This document shows positions 47,137 to 59,205 of a DNA stretch of 64,000 nt, in pieces; the stretch's first letter is position 1; every line of letters begins with the position of its first letter. The stretch lies in contig NZ_VFYU01000003.1 in the NCBI RefSeq assembly GCF_021012795.1, forward strand, positions 62,001 to 126,000. The letters run 5' to 3'. The stretch comes from Psychrobacter sp. I-STPA10 (GTDB lineage: Bacteria; Pseudomonadota; Gammaproteobacteria; Pseudomonadales; Moraxellaceae). The translations under genes and the position numbers were made by a program. The notes under the pieces were generated by a model. It saw nothing but the letters and a program-made list of their open reading frames with translations. It ran no database searches and was not told the origin of the DNA.

Positions 47137-47224
47137 CTCGCCTTTAATATTTTTCCCTGTCGTGTTCGTTAGAAAAGCGTTATCATCACGGTAACCACGG
47201 CACACGGGTTAAACGGAGTCTAAG

Positions 47225-47536
47225 ATGTACGCAGTCATTAAAAGTGGTGGTAAACAACATCGCGTCACTAACGATGAAACGTTAAAAGTTGAGCTATTGA
47301 AAGCTGAAAAAGGCGAAACAATCAAGATTGAAGATGTCTTGATGGTTGTTGATGGTTCAGATGTCAAAATTGGTCAACCTATTGTAGAAGGCGCAAGCGT
47401 AGAAGCTGAAGTCATTGCACATGGTCGTGGCGAAAAAATCCGCATCATCAAGCACAGACGTCGTAAGCATTATCATAAAGAGCAAGGTCATCGCCAATGG
47501 TATACTTTGCTAAAAATTAAAGCAATTAACGCCTAA
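47225..47536 (+). CDS. rplU: 50S ribosomal protein L21
   Basis: L21 is a small protein of the large ribosomal subunit that binds 23S rRNA. The sequence is canonical: [26 protein letters not shown], and the basic end [25 protein letters not shown]. It has the standard length of 103 residues. ACGGAGTCTAAG precedes the ATG. It is followed by rpmA after 68 bp. Confidence 0.98.
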   Translation: MYAVIKSGGKQHRVTNDETLKVELLKAEKGETIKIEDVLMVVDGSDVKIGQPIVEGASVEAEVIAHGRGEKIRIIKHRRRKHYHKEQGHRQWYTLLKIKAINA

Positions 47537-47604
47537 TTTTATTTTAAAATGCTATTTGCTTTTGATGCATAAACGATAAGTCATATTTACAAGGAGATTT
47601 TCTC

Positions 47605-47856
47605 ATGGCACATAAAAAAGCCGCAGGTTCGACTCGAAACGGTCGTGATTCAAATCCTAAAATGCTAGGTGTTAAAGTATTCGGTGGTCAAGACGTGGTT
47701 GCTGGTAACATCATCGTACGTCAACGTGGTACTGAATTCCATCCTGGTGTGGGTGTGGGTATGGGTCGTGATCACACGTTGTTTGCCCTAGTAGATGGTG
47801 TGGTTAAATTTGACACCAAAGGTAAATTCAACCGTCGTTACGTTTCTGTACAGTAA
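47605..47856 (+). CDS. rpmA: 50S ribosomal protein L27
   Basis: L27 reaches the peptidyl transferase centre of the large subunit. [16 protein letters not shown] is the conserved N-terminus, which in Proteobacteria needs no processing beyond Met removal. [18 protein letters not shown] is also canonical. The length is 83 residues. CAAGGAG precedes the ATG, and a terminator follows at 47941-47976. Confidence 0.98.
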   Translation: MAHKKAAGSTRNGRDSNPKMLGVKVFGGQDVVAGNIIVRQRGTEFHPGVGVGMGRDHTLFALVDGVVKFDTKGKFNRRYVSVQ

Positions 47857-47940
47857 AATTTATGGTATGCACTATTTTATTTATAGCATTATGTATAATA
47901 TAAATAGATATGTTGTATAGATAAATTTTAGCTATCACAA

Positions 47941-47976
47941 AAAGCCCCAGTCATAAATCTATGATTGGGGTTTTTT
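47941..47976 (+). terminator. Terminator of rplU-rpmA
   Basis: GCCCCAGTCATA pairs with TATGATTGGGG (one G-T pair), with a short AATC loop and a run of six T. Confidence 0.9.
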
Positions 47977-48192
47977 AATGTTGAATTTTTTTAATACTTT
48001 TCAGTATATTTTAAAAAAATAAAACGTCTGTCACCTTAATTGCCACTTAGATGCAGTGAGTTACAAGGCTGTAGTGTTGGTTGCAATTTAAGACTAGCGA
48101 GGCAATAAAAAAAGTGTCAAAATCTTTGCCATAAGTGATACAGCTCTAAGTAATATCATTTTTAATTTTTTAATAAGATTACAAGGATATAC

Positions 48193-48873
48193 ATGAAGAT
48201 GAAGAAGATAAGCAAAGCCATTTTAGGAAGTGTGTTATCAGCATCAGCGCTATTTACTATACCAATGATGGTAGTGAGTCAAACAGCCAATGCCGCCGCC
48301 GCCGATAATATAACAGCTGCTAATCGCTTAAATGAGTTGCTCGCTAAAACCAAAAGTATGACTGCCAATTTTTCGCAAACCACACAAGGTGCAAGTAGTG
48401 CTTCTGGTGCAAAAAATGGTACTTTTTCTGGCAGTATGAGTGTACAAAGACCAAATCAGTTTCGTTGGGAGACCAAAGTACCTGCTGAGCAGTTAATTGT
48501 GGGTAATAGTAGTAGATTGTGGATTTATGATAAAGACATAAAGCAAGCGACGCGTCAAAATGTAGATAAACAAATGGGTAATACACCAGCGTTATTGCTA
48601 TCTGGAGATCCTAATAAAATTGCTGATAACTTTAAAATCACTCAGCCCAATACTGGTAAGAATTATTATGTTTTGTACCCAAAAGCCAGTGATGCCAATT
48701 TTAAAAGCTTGGCAATTAGCTTTAATAAAAAGAAACCTGTGATGATGGTGTTAAATGATTCATTGGGACAGACAACATCTATTAAATTTAGTAATGTAAA
48801 ATTAAATACCAATATTTCCAGTGCACAGTTTGCTTTTACCCCACCAGATGGTATTGATGTGATTAGCCAGTAG
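48193..48873 (+). CDS. lolA: Outer-membrane lipoprotein carrier protein LolA
   Basis: LolA is the periplasmic carrier that takes lipoproteins from LolCDE to the outer-membrane receptor. A signal peptide ends near TANA-AA (about residue 35). The mature domain has LLAKTKSMTANFSQT, FSGSMSVQRPNQFRWET, SRLWIYDKDIKQATRQ, LLSGDP and FTPPDGIDVI, all in the LolA order. The 226-residue length includes the signal and a slightly long N-terminus. ACAAGGATAT precedes the ATG. The many lipoproteins in this window would be its cargo. Identity is firm. Confidence 0.93.
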   Translation: MKMKKISKAILGSVLSASALFTIPMMVVSQTANAAAADNITAANRLNELLAKTKSMTANFSQTTQGASSASGAKNGTFSGSMSVQRPNQFRWETKVPAEQLIVGNSSRLWIYDKDIKQATRQNVDKQMGNTPALLLSGDPNKIADNFKITQPNTGKNYYVLYPKASDANFKSLAISFNKKKPVMMVLNDSLGQTTSIKFSNVKLNTNISSAQFAFTPPDGIDVISQ

Positions 48874-49505
48874 TTAGTAAAGTGAGTTAGTCATTTAGCA
48901 GCATTTTGAAAGCTAAATTTTTTGTAATAAAAAGTTTCGACTTGCTTTAGTTTCCATAGAAGATGTCTTCATTTTTACTCTGGGCAGGTTAAATTATCAT
49001 GGTATTTATGTGGGTGTTTAGAAGTATAGATATTATCAATATCCCTAGTTATTTACATAACTTATGGTTGCTTAAGAAAATAAGCAACCATTTTTTATGT
49101 TTGTATATAATGGGGGTATTTGAGTCAAATTTATTTTTTCAACAAAAAAGAATTTCTTTAAGTTCTAATGAAGAACTAGCTTTTGTGTGGTAAAAAAAGT
49201 ATAGTAGTGTCTCAAATTTATGCCAGTTATTGCTAGGATTGATGCTTTTGTAACATATTATCAACATATTATCTTTTACAAACTTATGTTTTAGATAGGG
49301 TTGATTTAAGATGTTGTGATTATGTGAGAGGCAAAAATCGTACTTTATAGCCAGCGAGTCATACACTTTGATGTATGGTGTATCTAACCTATATAGTGGG
49401 TTTTTTCTCTCCTATACGCACGCCTCTGCTATTACTGGTGCTGTCTTTAATTATCATGACTGATAACATCTTATTGCATCTTTAATGTCGTGAGGAGCAC
49501 TTATC
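48874..49505. other. Gene-free region between lolA and nuoA
   Basis: About 630 bp without a credible gene. It contains a strong terminator at 49065-49096, which leaves 190 nt of untranslated DNA after lolA (room for a small RNA). Inverted repeats follow at 49360-49377 and 49451-49466 (TTATCA-tgac-TGATAA), close to nuoA, which could be operator sites. Confidence 0.5.
49065..49096 (+). terminator. Strong terminator between lolA and nuoA
   Basis: TGGTTGCTTA (49065-49074) and TAAGCAACCA (49081-49090) form a perfect 10-bp stem, followed by six T. It lies about 190 bp after the lolA stop. Confidence 0.85.
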
Positions 49506-50138
49506 ATGATGTCTGCCTTTAACTGGTCAGCCTTAGCGTTTATCCTAGCCGCAATTGGGCTGGTTATTTTTATGCTGGTTGTGCCTCGTCTTCTTGGTGG
49601 TCGCTCCCAAGGGCAACAAAAAGAAGAAATATTTGAGTCGGGTGTCGTGGGTGCAGGCAATGCACGTATCCGTTTATCTGCCAAATTTTATCTGGTTGCT
49701 ATTTTCTTTGTTATTTTTGATTTAGAAGCACTGTATTTGTATGCTTATGCAGTCTCAGTACGTGAAGTGGGCTGGGCAGGGTTTATTACAGTCACTACGT
49801 TTGTGGTGGATTTATTGGTAGGATTAGTTTATGCCTTGAGTATTGGGGCTTTAAATTGGGCACCTGCTGATAAGCGACGTAAAAAAGAACGCCTATATGC
49901 TGCTCCAACAGGCTTTAGTTTGGCAGATATTACCAAATTTAATGGTATTGATGAGCTACATACTGATCCCACTGGAAAAGTACCAGCACAGTCTTCTGGA
50001 CAAATTAATGTGTCTAATGACATCGAAGTCAATCGTGCCCATCTCAATAATATTGATCATATCAATACCACAGGTAATATTACTACGGTAGATTTTGCTA
50101 CCCCAAACAATAGTAAGCCACGGCAATCACAGCAATAA
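49506..50138 (+). CDS. nuoA: NADH-quinone oxidoreductase subunit A
   Basis: NuoA is a small membrane subunit of complex I near the quinone site. Three helices are seen, and the conserved block QKEEIFESGVVGAGNARIRLSAKFYLVAIFFVIFDLEALYLYAY is unmistakable. The core ends near residue 130. A polar tail of about 75 residues (Asn/Asp/Thr/Ser-rich) then follows, making it about 60 residues longer than E. coli NuoA. GTGAGGAGCAC lies before the ATG. It is the first gene of the nuo operon that runs to the window end. Confidence 0.94.
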   Translation: MMSAFNWSALAFILAAIGLVIFMLVVPRLLGGRSQGQQKEEIFESGVVGAGNARIRLSAKFYLVAIFFVIFDLEALYLYAYAVSVREVGWAGFITVTTFVVDLLVGLVYALSIGALNWAPADKRRKKERLYAAPTGFSLADITKFNGIDELHTDPTGKVPAQSSGQINVSNDIEVNRAHLNNIDHINTTGNITTVDFATPNNSKPRQSQQ

Positions 50139-50203
50139 TTCGTATTCGTGACATTAATAGTGACATTAATAAATGCTTAGCCATTTTATGATAGGTGATA
50201 GTA

Positions 50204-50872
50204 ATGAAATATACCTTAACTCGAGCCAACCCTGATGCCAATGCCTATCCTGCACAAACACGGCAGACAGTAGATGATCCGATTGAGTCAGAAGTCAATA
50301 AAAATGTATTTATGGGTAAGCTTGAAGAGATGGTAAATGCGTCAGCAAATTGGGGGCGTAAACATTCACTATGGCCATTTAACTTTGGTACATCTTGTTG
50401 TTATGTTGAGTACGCCACCACACTGACAGCAGTACACGATTTATCAAGATTTGGCGCAGAGGTGATTCGGGCTTCTCCTCGTCAGGCAGATGTGATGATT
50501 GTGGCGGGTACTTGTTTTATGAAAATGGCACCTGTAATCCAACGATTATATGAGCAAATGCTGGAGCCTAAATGGGTGATATCTATGGGTTCGTGTGCCA
50601 ACTCTGGTGGTATGTATGATATCTATTCAGTGGTACAAGGGGTGGATAAGATTATCCCTGTGGATGTGTATGTACCGGGTTGTCCACCGCGCCCTGAAGC
50701 ATTAATCCAAGCTTTAATGCTCCTACAAGAGTCGATCAGTAAAGAGCGTCGTCCGCTGGGAATTCATGTTAAAGATCAAGGCATTTATCAGCCACAGATG
50801 TTACCTGAGCGGGATCGCAAACAAGCTGATCGCATCGCAGTTAGAAATTTACGTAGTCCTGATAGTATTTAA
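50204..50872 (+). CDS. nuoB: NADH-quinone oxidoreductase subunit B
   Basis: NuoB carries Fe-S cluster N2, the last electron donor to quinone. Cluster ligands are visible in [25 protein letters not shown] and [12 protein letters not shown] take the start at ATG 50204, with AGGTGATA just before it; a GTG nine bases upstream is possible. The length of 222 is normal. It is followed by nuoCD after 111 bp. Confidence 0.96.
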   Translation: MKYTLTRANPDANAYPAQTRQTVDDPIESEVNKNVFMGKLEEMVNASANWGRKHSLWPFNFGTSCCYVEYATTLTAVHDLSRFGAEVIRASPRQADVMIVAGTCFMKMAPVIQRLYEQMLEPKWVISMGSCANSGGMYDIYSVVQGVDKIIPVDVYVPGCPPRPEALIQALMLLQESISKERRPLGIHVKDQGIYQPQMLPERDRKQADRIAVRNLRSPDSI

Positions 50873-50983
50873 GTACAGGACATTGCAAAAAAATAGTATT
50901 TAAACAGCAAAGATATTATAACCATCACTTGATGATGTGTAATAGATATTTAATTTAAGTGTTGACAAGGGATAGCCTTATTT

Positions 50984-52768
50984 ATGGTTATGGACATGAA
51001 CAGTCAAGGTAATCGTAGTGCAGACCCCCATTCTCTGCCAATGGTATTGCGTGAGCTTAACCATAAATTTGCTGGAAAATATGTTCAGCAAACAACGGCA
51101 GATGATATTCCGACTATTTGGGTAGGACGAGATATTGTTGTCAATGTACTCATGTTTTTGCGTACTTTACCAAAACCTTATGTGATGTTGCTTGATTTGT
51201 CTGCTATTGATGAGCGTTTGCGCCAACATCGTCAAGGCTTACCAGACAGTGACTTTACTGTGTTTTATCATTTAATGTCACTTGAGCGTAACTCTGATAT
51301 TCGGGTAAAAGTGGCATTAAAAGAAGGTGATTTAAATACGCCAACAGCCACCAAGATCTGGCCAAATGCCAATTGGTATGAGCGTGAAGTATGGGATATG
51401 TTTGGCATTGTCTTTGATGGGCATCCACATTTAACCCGTATTTTATTACCAAAATATTGGGAAGGACACCCTCTACGTAAAGAATATCATGCACGTGCAA
51501 CCGAATTTACTCCCTATTTTTTGAATGCAGCTAAGCAGCAGTTTGAGCAAGAAAACTTGCGTTTTGTACCTGAAGAGTGGGGTATGAAACGCTCGGGTCG
51601 TGATGAAGACTTTATGTTTTTGAACCTCGGGCCAAACCACCCCTCTGCACACGGTGCATTTCGCTTAGTACTACAGCTCGATGGTGAAGAAGTCATTGAT
51701 TGTATTCCAGATATTGGTTATCACCATCGCGGTGCAGAAAAAATGGCTGAGCGTCAGACGTGGCATTCATTCATTCCTTATACCGATCGCATTGATTATT
51801 TGGGTGGGGTGATGAATGAGCTGCCCTATGTGATGTCGGTTGAAAAACTGGCAGGCATTAAGGTGCCTGATAGAGCACAAACCATTCGCATCATGATGAG
51901 TGAGTTTTTCCGTATCACCAATAACTTGTTATATTTTGGTACGTTTATTCAAGATGCTGGTGGTATGACGCCTGTATTCTATATGTTTACCGATCGCCAA
52001 AAAGCTTATGATGTGATTGAAGCAGTCACAGGTTATCGTATGCACCCTGCTTGGTTCCGTATCGGTGGTACAGCGCATGACTTACCTCGTGGCTGGCACC
52101 GTTTGGTGCGTGAGTTTTTGGACTGGATGCCAAAACGGCTTGATGAATATGTCAAAGCAGCGATGAAAAACTCAGTACTAAAAGCACGCACACAAAATGT
52201 TGCTCAATATGATGCCAAACAAGCATTGGCTTGGGGTGTTACAGGTGCAGGTTTACGTGCAACAGGTGTGGAGTTTGATCTACGTAAAGCACGTCCTTAT
52301 ATGGGTTACGAAAACTTTGATTTTGAAGTGCCCGTATTTTATAACGGTGATGCTTATGACCGCTGTTTGGTAAAAATTGAAGAGATTCGCCAGTCATTAC
52401 GCATCATTCGCCAGTGTTTGGATAATATGCCCGAAGGTCCTTATAAAGCCGATCATCCATTGGCAGTGCCACCGCCAAAAGATCGCACATTAAATGATAT
52501 TGAGACGTTAATTAATCACTTTATCTCTGTATCGTGGGGTCCTGTGATGCCCGCTGGTGAATCATCAATGATGGTAGAAGCGACCAAAGGTATCAATAGC
52601 TATTATATCACTTCAGACAAATCCACCATGAGTTATCGTACGCGCATACGCACGCCAACATTTGCGCATTTGCAGCAGATGCCGTCAGTGATTAATGGCA
52701 GTTTGGTTTCAGATTTGATTATTTATTTGGCGTCGATTGATATTGTGATGGCGGATACAGATCGCTGA
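50984..52768 (+). CDS. nuoC: NADH-quinone oxidoreductase subunit C/D (fused)
   Basis: NuoC (30-kDa type, about residues 1-190, with [21 protein letters not shown] and GHPLRKEY) and NuoD (49-kDa type, about 205-594, with [20 protein letters not shown] and [14 protein letters not shown]) form a single chain. This fusion is usual in Enterobacteria, Pseudomonas and Moraxellaceae. NuoD forms the quinone pocket with NuoB. The gene begins ATGGTTATGGACATG, so the exact first Met is uncertain by a few codons. Confidence 0.96.
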   Translation: MVMDMNSQGNRSADPHSLPMVLRELNHKFAGKYVQQTTADDIPTIWVGRDIVVNVLMFLRTLPKPYVMLLDLSAIDERLRQHRQGLPDSDFTVFYHLMSLERNSDIRVKVALKEGDLNTPTATKIWPNANWYEREVWDMFGIVFDGHPHLTRILLPKYWEGHPLRKEYHARATEFTPYFLNAAKQQFEQENLRFVPEEWGMKRSGRDEDFMFLNLGPNHPSAHGAFRLVLQLDGEEVIDCIPDIGYHHRGAEKMAERQTWHSFIPYTDRIDYLGGVMNELPYVMSVEKLAGIKVPDRAQTIRIMMSEFFRITNNLLYFGTFIQDAGGMTPVFYMFTDRQKAYDVIEAVTGYRMHPAWFRIGGTAHDLPRGWHRLVREFLDWMPKRLDEYVKAAMKNSVLKARTQNVAQYDAKQALAWGVTGAGLRATGVEFDLRKARPYMGYENFDFEVPVFYNGDAYDRCLVKIEEIRQSLRIIRQCLDNMPEGPYKADHPLAVPPPKDRTLNDIETLINHFISVSWGPVMPAGESSMMVEATKGINSYYITSDKSTMSYRTRIRTPTFAHLQQMPSVINGSLVSDLIIYLASIDIVMADTDR

Positions 52769-52880
52769 TATAAAAGAATTTTTTATATCGGTATTGGTTG
52801 CGCCATGTTCGTCGTTTTAGTGTAGTTATTACCTTTAGCTTAATTTATAAAAGAAAGTTTGCCATGAAAGGAAGGTTGTC

Positions 52881-53390
52881 ATGAGAATTGTGACCGACAA
52901 AACCCCAAGTGTTGATGTGAGCAAAATTTTGACGGCACAAGAGATTGCAGGGATTCATGAATATATGCATCATTATCCGCAGTCACGAGCAGCTTCTTTA
53001 GATGCCCTAAAATTGGTGCAAAAGCGCAATGGTTGGGTTGATGATGCACAGGTCAATGCCATTGCCAATATTTTGCAAGTACCAGTGACTGATATAGAAG
53101 GGGTTGCTACCTTTTTTAATCGCATTTATCGTTCACCTGTAGGACGGCATGTGATCTTGATTTGTGATTCCATCGCTTGTTATTTAACTGGATATGAGGC
53201 ACTTGCCGCTGAGCTAAAAAATCAGTTGGGTATTGAGTATGGTCAGACAACCAGTGATGGCAGATTCACTTTGTTACCGATATGCTGCCTAGGCAACTGT
53301 GATAAAGGGCCAGCGGTATTGATTGATGAAGACACTTATGGCCCTGTTCAGCCTGATGAAGTGGCACAATTATTGGAGCTATACGCATGA
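52881..53390 (+). CDS. nuoE: NADH-quinone oxidoreductase subunit E
   Basis: NuoE is the thioredoxin-fold subunit with [2Fe-2S] cluster N1a. The four ligands lie in CDSIAC and [10 protein letters not shown]. The helical N-terminal part reads [23 protein letters not shown], then [23 protein letters not shown] lies before the ATG. Its end overlaps the start of nuoF by four bases, so the two are translationally coupled. Length 169, as expected. Confidence 0.96.
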   Translation: MRIVTDKTPSVDVSKILTAQEIAGIHEYMHHYPQSRAASLDALKLVQKRNGWVDDAQVNAIANILQVPVTDIEGVATFFNRIYRSPVGRHVILICDSIACYLTGYEALAAELKNQLGIEYGQTTSDGRFTLLPICCLGNCDKGPAVLIDEDTYGPVQPDEVAQLLELYA

Positions 53391-54856
53391 GTTTAACCGT
53401 CGCCGAACAGCTTACACAACGCCAGTCGGGTAAAGCCCCGAGCCAGCTTAATCGTCAACGTATCCCCATTTATGGTGATGCTGCCACTGCTACCATTGAG
53501 ACCAAACCTTTGACATGGCGTTTGGCACATCATGATGCAGTGCTCGATTTACAGACATATGAATCTTTGCGAGGTTTTGAAGGTTTAAAAAATGCCTTAG
53601 CCAAAACGCCTAAAGAAGTGGGTGATATGATCAAAGCGGCCAATGTACGTGGTCGTGGTGGTGCAGGCTTTAATGCAGGTCTCAAATGGACATTTATGTC
53701 TCCACCAGATGGTGGCCCGCGTTATCTTATTTGCAATGCTGATGAAATGGAGCCGGGTACTTTTAAAGACCGCCTACTTATGGAGCGTCTGCCATTTCAG
53801 CTTATCGAAGGCATGTTAATTACTGCCTATGCCATTGGTGCAACTGCAGGTTACATCTTTATTCGTGGTGAATATATTTTGGCCGCTGAGCGTTTAATGC
53901 GTGCCATTGATGAATTATTGGCAAATAATCTGTTGGGTGATCATGTTTTAGGTTCTGATTTTAGTTTTGATTTGCATGTACATACGGGCGCAGGACGTTA
54001 TATTTGTGGTGAAGAGACGGCATTGATTAACTGTTTAGAAGGTCGCCGTGCCAATCCTCGTACCAAGCCACCATTTCCACAGATATCAGGAGCTTGGGGT
54101 CGTCCAACCGTGGTTAATAACGTTGAAACTCTCAATAATATGCCAGCGATATTGATCAATGGTGTGGATTGGTATCAGAATTTGCCAAAGAGTGTTGGAC
54201 GCAGTGAGACACCTGGGACTAAGATTTTTGGTTGCTCAGGCTTGGTAAATGATCCAGGGTTATGGGAATTACCATTTGGTTATAGCGCGCGCAATATCAT
54301 TGAAGATTTTGCTGGTGGTATGAAAGAGGGGTTAATTCTTAAGGCATGGTTGCCAGGTGGGGCATCAACCGACTTTTTAACCCCTGAACATTTAGACACA
54401 CCCATGGATTTTGACGCCATTCAAAAAGCAGGTAGTCGTATGGGTACTGGGCTGATTATGGTGGTCGATAAAAACCAAGATATGGTGGCATTGTTACGTA
54501 ATTTAGAGACATTTTTTCAGCGAGAATCTTGTGGTTGGTGCACACCTTGTCGTGATGGACTACCTTGGGGCGTAAAAATCTTAACTGCCATCGAAAAGGG
54601 TCAAGGGCAGATGGGAGACATTGATAAGCTACAAGAACTGACTCGTAACTTATGGCTTGGTAAGACATTTTGTGCGCATGCGCCTGGTGCAATGGAGCCT
54701 TTGATGAGTGCGCTTAAATATTTTCGCCCTGAGTTTGAAGACAAAATACTTCAGGCAGTTGTACCGCGAGAAGCACTCAAAAGCAGTGATACTTCGATAG
54801 TCAATGAGGCGTTAATAGCGTCGGAATTGGTCGCTGAGAGTTTGGCAAAGCAGTAA
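53387..54856 (+). CDS. nuoF: NADH-quinone oxidoreductase subunit F
   Basis: NuoF oxidises NADH. It binds FMN and [4Fe-4S] cluster N3. The glycine-rich nucleotide site is [15 protein letters not shown], the FMN region includes [14 protein letters not shown] and [15 protein letters not shown], and the cluster ligands lie in [12 protein letters not shown] plus a later Cys in [10 protein letters not shown]. The N-terminal 40 residues are an extra polar stretch. Length 489, a little above the norm. Confidence 0.97.
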   Translation: MSLTVAEQLTQRQSGKAPSQLNRQRIPIYGDAATATIETKPLTWRLAHHDAVLDLQTYESLRGFEGLKNALAKTPKEVGDMIKAANVRGRGGAGFNAGLKWTFMSPPDGGPRYLICNADEMEPGTFKDRLLMERLPFQLIEGMLITAYAIGATAGYIFIRGEYILAAERLMRAIDELLANNLLGDHVLGSDFSFDLHVHTGAGRYICGEETALINCLEGRRANPRTKPPFPQISGAWGRPTVVNNVETLNNMPAILINGVDWYQNLPKSVGRSETPGTKIFGCSGLVNDPGLWELPFGYSARNIIEDFAGGMKEGLILKAWLPGGASTDFLTPEHLDTPMDFDAIQKAGSRMGTGLIMVVDKNQDMVALLRNLETFFQRESCGWCTPCRDGLPWGVKILTAIEKGQGQMGDIDKLQELTRNLWLGKTFCAHAPGAMEPLMSALKYFRPEFEDKILQAVVPREALKSSDTSIVNEALIASELVAESLAKQ

Positions 54857-54965
54857 AACATAGTAAGCAAAACAATATTTGTGATTTATAGTATTAGACA
54901 CACCATAAAATAACAGGGTTACGTCTAAGTCAGAATGACAAATTTAGATAAACAGAGAGATGCAA

Positions 54966-57900
54966 ATGGCAGTCATTCATATTGATGGAAAAACAGTTGA
55001 AGTCGATGGTGCAGACAATCTATTGCAAGCGTGTCTGTCATTAGGCATTGATGTGCCTTATTTTTGTTATCATCCTGCCCTAGGCTCAGTTGGGTCGTGC
55101 CGTCAGTGTGCGGTAAAGCAGTTTAATAATAAAGAGGACATGGAGTCTGGACGTGGTCGATTGGTGATGTCATGTATGGTCGCACCAACTGATGATATGT
55201 ATATTTCAATTGATGATAAAGAAGCCAAAGCGTTTCGGCAGTCAATTGTTGAGTTTTTGATGACCAATCACCCCCATGATTGTCCTACTTGTGAAGAGGG
55301 TGGACACTGTCATTTGCAAGACATGACTTATATGTCTGGGCATAATCGTCGTCGTTATCGCTTTACCAAACGTACACACCAAAACCAAGAGCTAGGGCCT
55401 TTTATTGCCCATGAGATGAACCGTTGTATTGCTTGCTATCGTTGTGTGCGTTTTTATAAAGATTATGCAGGTGGTGAAGATCTGGGCGTCTATGCGTCTA
55501 ACAATCGTGTCTATTTTGGTCGTGATAAAGATGGACAGTTTGAAAGTGAATTCTCGGGTAATTTAACCGAAGTTTGTCCCACAGGTGTATTTACCGACAA
55601 AACCCATTCAAGCCGCTATAACCGTAAATGGGACATGCAATATGCGCCAAGTATTTGTCATGGTTGTTCTGCTGGCTGCAATATTTCACCAGGTGAGCGC
55701 TATGGCGAGCTACGCCGTATTGAAAATCGCTACAATGGTGAGGTGAATCGTTATTTCCTTTGCGATTTAGGACGGTTTGGTTATGGTTATGTCAATCGTG
55801 ATGATCGTCCGATTCAAGCCTTAGAGCGTATCAATGATAAACACGTAAAAATCAATATTGATTATGCTTTAGATGAAGCCATTAAGCGTTTGCAAGGTAA
55901 GCGGGTGATTGGTATTGGATCACCACGAGCCAGTTTAGAGACCAATTTTGCGCTAAAAAAACTGGTGGGATTTGATCGTTTTTCAACAGGATTAAATACA
56001 CAGCAACAGCAGTTGGTAGATAAATGTATTGAGATTTTATCTACCGAAAATATCCGTAATCCAAGCATGACTGACATCGAAAAGCATGATGCAGTATTGA
56101 TATTGGGTGAAGACATTACCCAAACCGCTTCCAGAGTGGCTTTGGCAGTGCGTCAAGCAGCCAAAAATAAAGCTGTTGCCATGGCAGCTGCCCTAAAAAC
56201 ACAAGAGTGGCTAGCCGAGCCTGTGCAGCGCATTGGACAAAAAGAATATAGCCCTGTGTATGTGGTTGATGTGGTGCAAACCAAACTTGATGATATTAGT
56301 AAAGTCAGCTGTGTGGCAACACCGGAAGACATTATTAAACTGAGCTATGCCATTGCCGATGCCATTACAAACTTAGCAGACGATATTGAAGATATTGAGC
56401 CACCAACAGCAACCTCAGAGACACAAACTACTGATCCTCACCATGATATGGCTCAGCAAAGTGAGTTGACGGCTACAAACGCAGCAGATGATCACGCTCA
56501 ACAAGCGCAATCACAAAAAAATCAGTCGCAAGATGCCATGAGTTCATTAGCCAAGCAAATTGCGTATGATTTAGTAACAGCTAACCAACCATTGGTAGTC
56601 TCAGGGACAAGTTTATTTAATGTTACCCTAATTGAAGCGGCTGCTGCAATTACGCAAGCATTAACCAATAAGCGAGAGAAGATTAAGGCAACTGAGCTTG
56701 AACATATTGAAGTGCATAATGCACGTGTGCGGGCGCAACAACAGCAGCCAGCAGAAGATAAAGAGTTAGGTGCCAAACCTACTAAGCCAGAGATTGGTAC
56801 AGATAAGCAGAGCCATGTAGAGCGTAAGCCTGATGAAAAGCTGGAGCTGAAACAAGAAAATACTGCTTATAAACAGCAAGCCAGTATTTATCTCACCGTT
56901 CCTGATGCCAATAGTATTGGGGTAAGTTTGCTTGGTGGGCAGCCAGTAGAGAGCTTATTAGCCAGTGATTATGATGTGGTGGTGGTGGCAGAAAATCAAT
57001 TAACCGATGCGCTTAGTGTCGAGAAATTGGCACAAATATTAGAAAATAAAACGGTGATAGCTTTGGATCATCAGTTTTTAGGTTGGCATCAATTTGTGGA
57101 TTTGGTGCTACCTGCGGCAAGTTTTGCTGAAGCAGATGGGACATTGGTATCAGCGGAAGGTCGAGCACAAAGATTCTTCCAAGTTTATGACAGCAGCTAC
57201 TATCACCCGATGAGTAGTATTAAAGAAGGTTGGCGTTGGTTACATGCCATCGAATGTAGTTTGGCTGGAATACCGATTGACTGGACACAGCTAGATGATG
57301 TCATCGATGCCTTAATTACTACCCATCCACAACTGCAAGGCATCAAACAAGCGGCGCCAAATGCTGACTATCGTATTTCTGGATTAAAGATTGCACGTGA
57401 ACCTCGTCGCTATTCAGGTCGGACAGCAATGCGTGCGCCCATTTCTGTGCATGAACCAATGCAGCCAAAAGATGTCGATACAAGCTTGACCTTCTCGATG
57501 GAGGGTTATACAGGTGATAAAACGCCAAGCTCAATGATTCCATTTGCATGGTCAGCAGGGTGGAACTCACCACAAGCATGGAATAAATATCAAGATAAAG
57601 TAGGCGGTCACTTAAAACAAGGCGATCCAGGTGTGCGTTTGTTTGATTTACTGCCCGATGAGCAGCGTCTGCCCAAGCGAGAATATGTCGCACCCGAGCC
57701 AAGCTATCCTATAAAAACCAGTATTTTCCAAGGTCGCGCAAAACTTGTGCCTGTATACAATATTTTTGCTAAGTCAGCGATGGCAACACGCAGTCCCTTG
57801 ATTGCTGCACAATTACCAACGGCTGTCTTTACCATTGCCGCAGAAGATGCCGCTTTTTGGCAAGTGGCGGAAGGGGATTGGTTAGCCATTGCAACAGATG

Positions 57901-58133
57901 GTATTCGTATTGAGTTACCTGTGCATATTGTTGATTATTTAGCTGAAGGTTGTATTGGTTATCCTGTCGGACAAGTTCCAATTATTCATCCTAATTTACC
58001 CGCTTCAGTCACAAAAATAGATCCACCCGTACAACAAGAGCCAAGCGAAGTGTTGGCATCTGAGTTGACGAGTGAGCATGAGAATATGCTGCATAACTCA
58101 TCGCAGTCATCAGTGACGACGCAGGAGGTATGA
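54966..58133 (+). CDS. nuoG: NADH-quinone oxidoreductase subunit G, with long low-complexity insertions
   Basis: NuoG carries several Fe-S clusters on the electron path of complex I. Ligands are visible for [2Fe-2S] N1b ([15 protein letters not shown]), the His-containing N5 ([13 protein letters not shown]), N4 (CIACYRC and EVCPTGVF) and the extra N7 (CHGCSAGC plus a later Cys). I prefer ATG 54966, which has AGAGAG at a proper distance; ATG 54960 is only two codons earlier. At about 1055 residues it is some 145 longer than E. coli NuoG. The excess is mostly Gln/Glu/Thr/Lys-rich, in two stretches at about 56385-56535 and 56680-56880. Its TGA is 1 bp from nuoH. Confidence 0.95.
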   Translation: MAVIHIDGKTVEVDGADNLLQACLSLGIDVPYFCYHPALGSVGSCRQCAVKQFNNKEDMESGRGRLVMSCMVAPTDDMYISIDDKEAKAFRQSIVEFLMTNHPHDCPTCEEGGHCHLQDMTYMSGHNRRRYRFTKRTHQNQELGPFIAHEMNRCIACYRCVRFYKDYAGGEDLGVYASNNRVYFGRDKDGQFESEFSGNLTEVCPTGVFTDKTHSSRYNRKWDMQYAPSICHGCSAGCNISPGERYGELRRIENRYNGEVNRYFLCDLGRFGYGYVNRDDRPIQALERINDKHVKINIDYALDEAIKRLQGKRVIGIGSPRASLETNFALKKLVGFDRFSTGLNTQQQQLVDKCIEILSTENIRNPSMTDIEKHDAVLILGEDITQTASRVALAVRQAAKNKAVAMAAALKTQEWLAEPVQRIGQKEYSPVYVVDVVQTKLDDISKVSCVATPEDIIKLSYAIADAITNLADDIEDIEPPTATSETQTTDPHHDMAQQSELTATNAADDHAQQAQSQKNQSQDAMSSLAKQIAYDLVTANQPLVVSGTSLFNVTLIEAAAAITQALTNKREKIKATELEHIEVHNARVRAQQQQPAEDKELGAKPTKPEIGTDKQSHVERKPDEKLELKQENTAYKQQASIYLTVPDANSIGVSLLGGQPVESLLASDYDVVVVAENQLTDALSVEKLAQILENKTVIALDHQFLGWHQFVDLVLPAASFAEADGTLVSAEGRAQRFFQVYDSSYYHPMSSIKEGWRWLHAIECSLAGIPIDWTQLDDVIDALITTHPQLQGIKQAAPNADYRISGLKIAREPRRYSGRTAMRAPISVHEPMQPKDVDTSLTFSMEGYTGDKTPSSMIPFAWSAGWNSPQAWNKYQDKVGGHLKQGDPGVRLFDLLPDEQRLPKREYVAPEPSYPIKTSIFQGRAKLVPVYNIFAKSAMATRSPLIAAQLPTAVFTIAAEDAAFWQVAEGDWLAIATDGIRIELPVHIVDYLAEGCIGYPVGQVPIIHPNLPASVTKIDPPVQQEPSEVLASELTSEHENMLHNSSQSSVTTQEV

Positions 58134-58134
58134 C

Positions 58135-59178
58135 ATGCAAGTAACTCGTATTATTCCTGATGTACCCACATTTTTGGCAGGTAGCCTAAGCTATGAGATG
58201 TGGTCAATCCTTTTTATGGTTGCTCAAGCATTGGTCATTTTTTTGGTCATTGTGCTGGTGGCGGCGATGATGATTATCTATGAGCGGCGCATGTTGGCGT
58301 TATGGCAAGACCGTTATGGTCCGAATCGTGTTGGGCCTTTTGGCTCATTACAGTTAGTAGCAGATATGCTCAAAATCTTCTTTAAAGAAGACTGGACGCC
58401 AAAATTTACTGATAAGTTCATGTTTACCTTAGCACCTGCCATTGCCATGTTTACGGCATTGGCATCGTTTGTCATTATTCCAGTGTCACCAACGTTTGGG
58501 GTGGCAGATTGGGATATTGGTATCTTGTTTTTCTTTGCGATGGCAGGTATGGCAGTGTATGCGGTGATGTTTGGTGGTTGGGCGTCTGCCAATAAATACT
58601 CATTACTTGGTGGGCTACGTTCTGCTGCGCAAACTATCAGCTATGAGGTATTTTTGGGATTGTCATTGATGGGTGTGGTGGCATTGACTGGATCTTTTAA
58701 CCTACGAGCAATAGTAGAAGCACAAGCAGGTGGTTTTTGGAATTGGAACTTTTTTCCACAAATATTGGGATTTTTGACTTTTGTGGTGGCTGGCGTTGCT
58801 GTTACTCACCGTCACCCTTTTGATCAGCCAGAAGCAGAGCAAGAGCTTGCTGAAGGGTATCATGTTGAATATTCGGGTATGAAGTTTGGTATGTTCTTTA
58901 TTGGTGAGTATGTCAATGTGGTGTTGATTTCTGCATTGATGACTTGTCTGTTTTTTGGAGGCTGGATGCCACTTATTGATACAGGCTTTACCATATTACC
59001 CCCTGCTTTTTGGTTTATGATTAAGACGTTATTTTTTATGACCATGTTTGTATTGGCGAGGGGGTCATTGATGCGCCCACGCTATGACCAAGTGATGAAC
59101 TTTGGTTGGAAGGTGTGTCTGCCTGTTACTTTAGTAAATTTGCTGCTGACCGCTGCGGTTATTTTGATGACCAATTAA
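58135..59178 (+). CDS. nuoH: NADH-quinone oxidoreductase subunit H
   Basis: NuoH is the eight-helix membrane subunit that helps form the quinone channel. Signatures include [36 protein letters not shown] and the acidic loop [32 protein letters not shown] lies 7 nt before the ATG, within the end of nuoG. The length of 347 is normal. It is followed by nuoI after 27 bp. Confidence 0.97.
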   Translation: MQVTRIIPDVPTFLAGSLSYEMWSILFMVAQALVIFLVIVLVAAMMIIYERRMLALWQDRYGPNRVGPFGSLQLVADMLKIFFKEDWTPKFTDKFMFTLAPAIAMFTALASFVIIPVSPTFGVADWDIGILFFFAMAGMAVYAVMFGGWASANKYSLLGGLRSAAQTISYEVFLGLSLMGVVALTGSFNLRAIVEAQAGGFWNWNFFPQILGFLTFVVAGVAVTHRHPFDQPEAEQELAEGYHVEYSGMKFGMFFIGEYVNVVLISALMTCLFFGGWMPLIDTGFTILPPAFWFMIKTLFFMTMFVLARGSLMRPRYDQVMNFGWKVCLPVTLVNLLLTAAVILMTN

Positions 59179-59205
59179 TCAAAAGACAGCGTCCCCAAGG
59201 AGAGA

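Noticed and set aside
48999-49193. Open frame of 64 codons between lolA and nuoA
   Set aside because: It spans the strong terminator at 49065-49096 and has no family features, so it is very unlikely to be translated.
49451-49466. TTATCA-tgac-TGATAA upstream of nuoA as an FNR/ANR site
   Set aside because: It does not match TTGAT-N4-ATCAA. It is kept only as an unassigned inverted repeat in the lolA-nuoA region.
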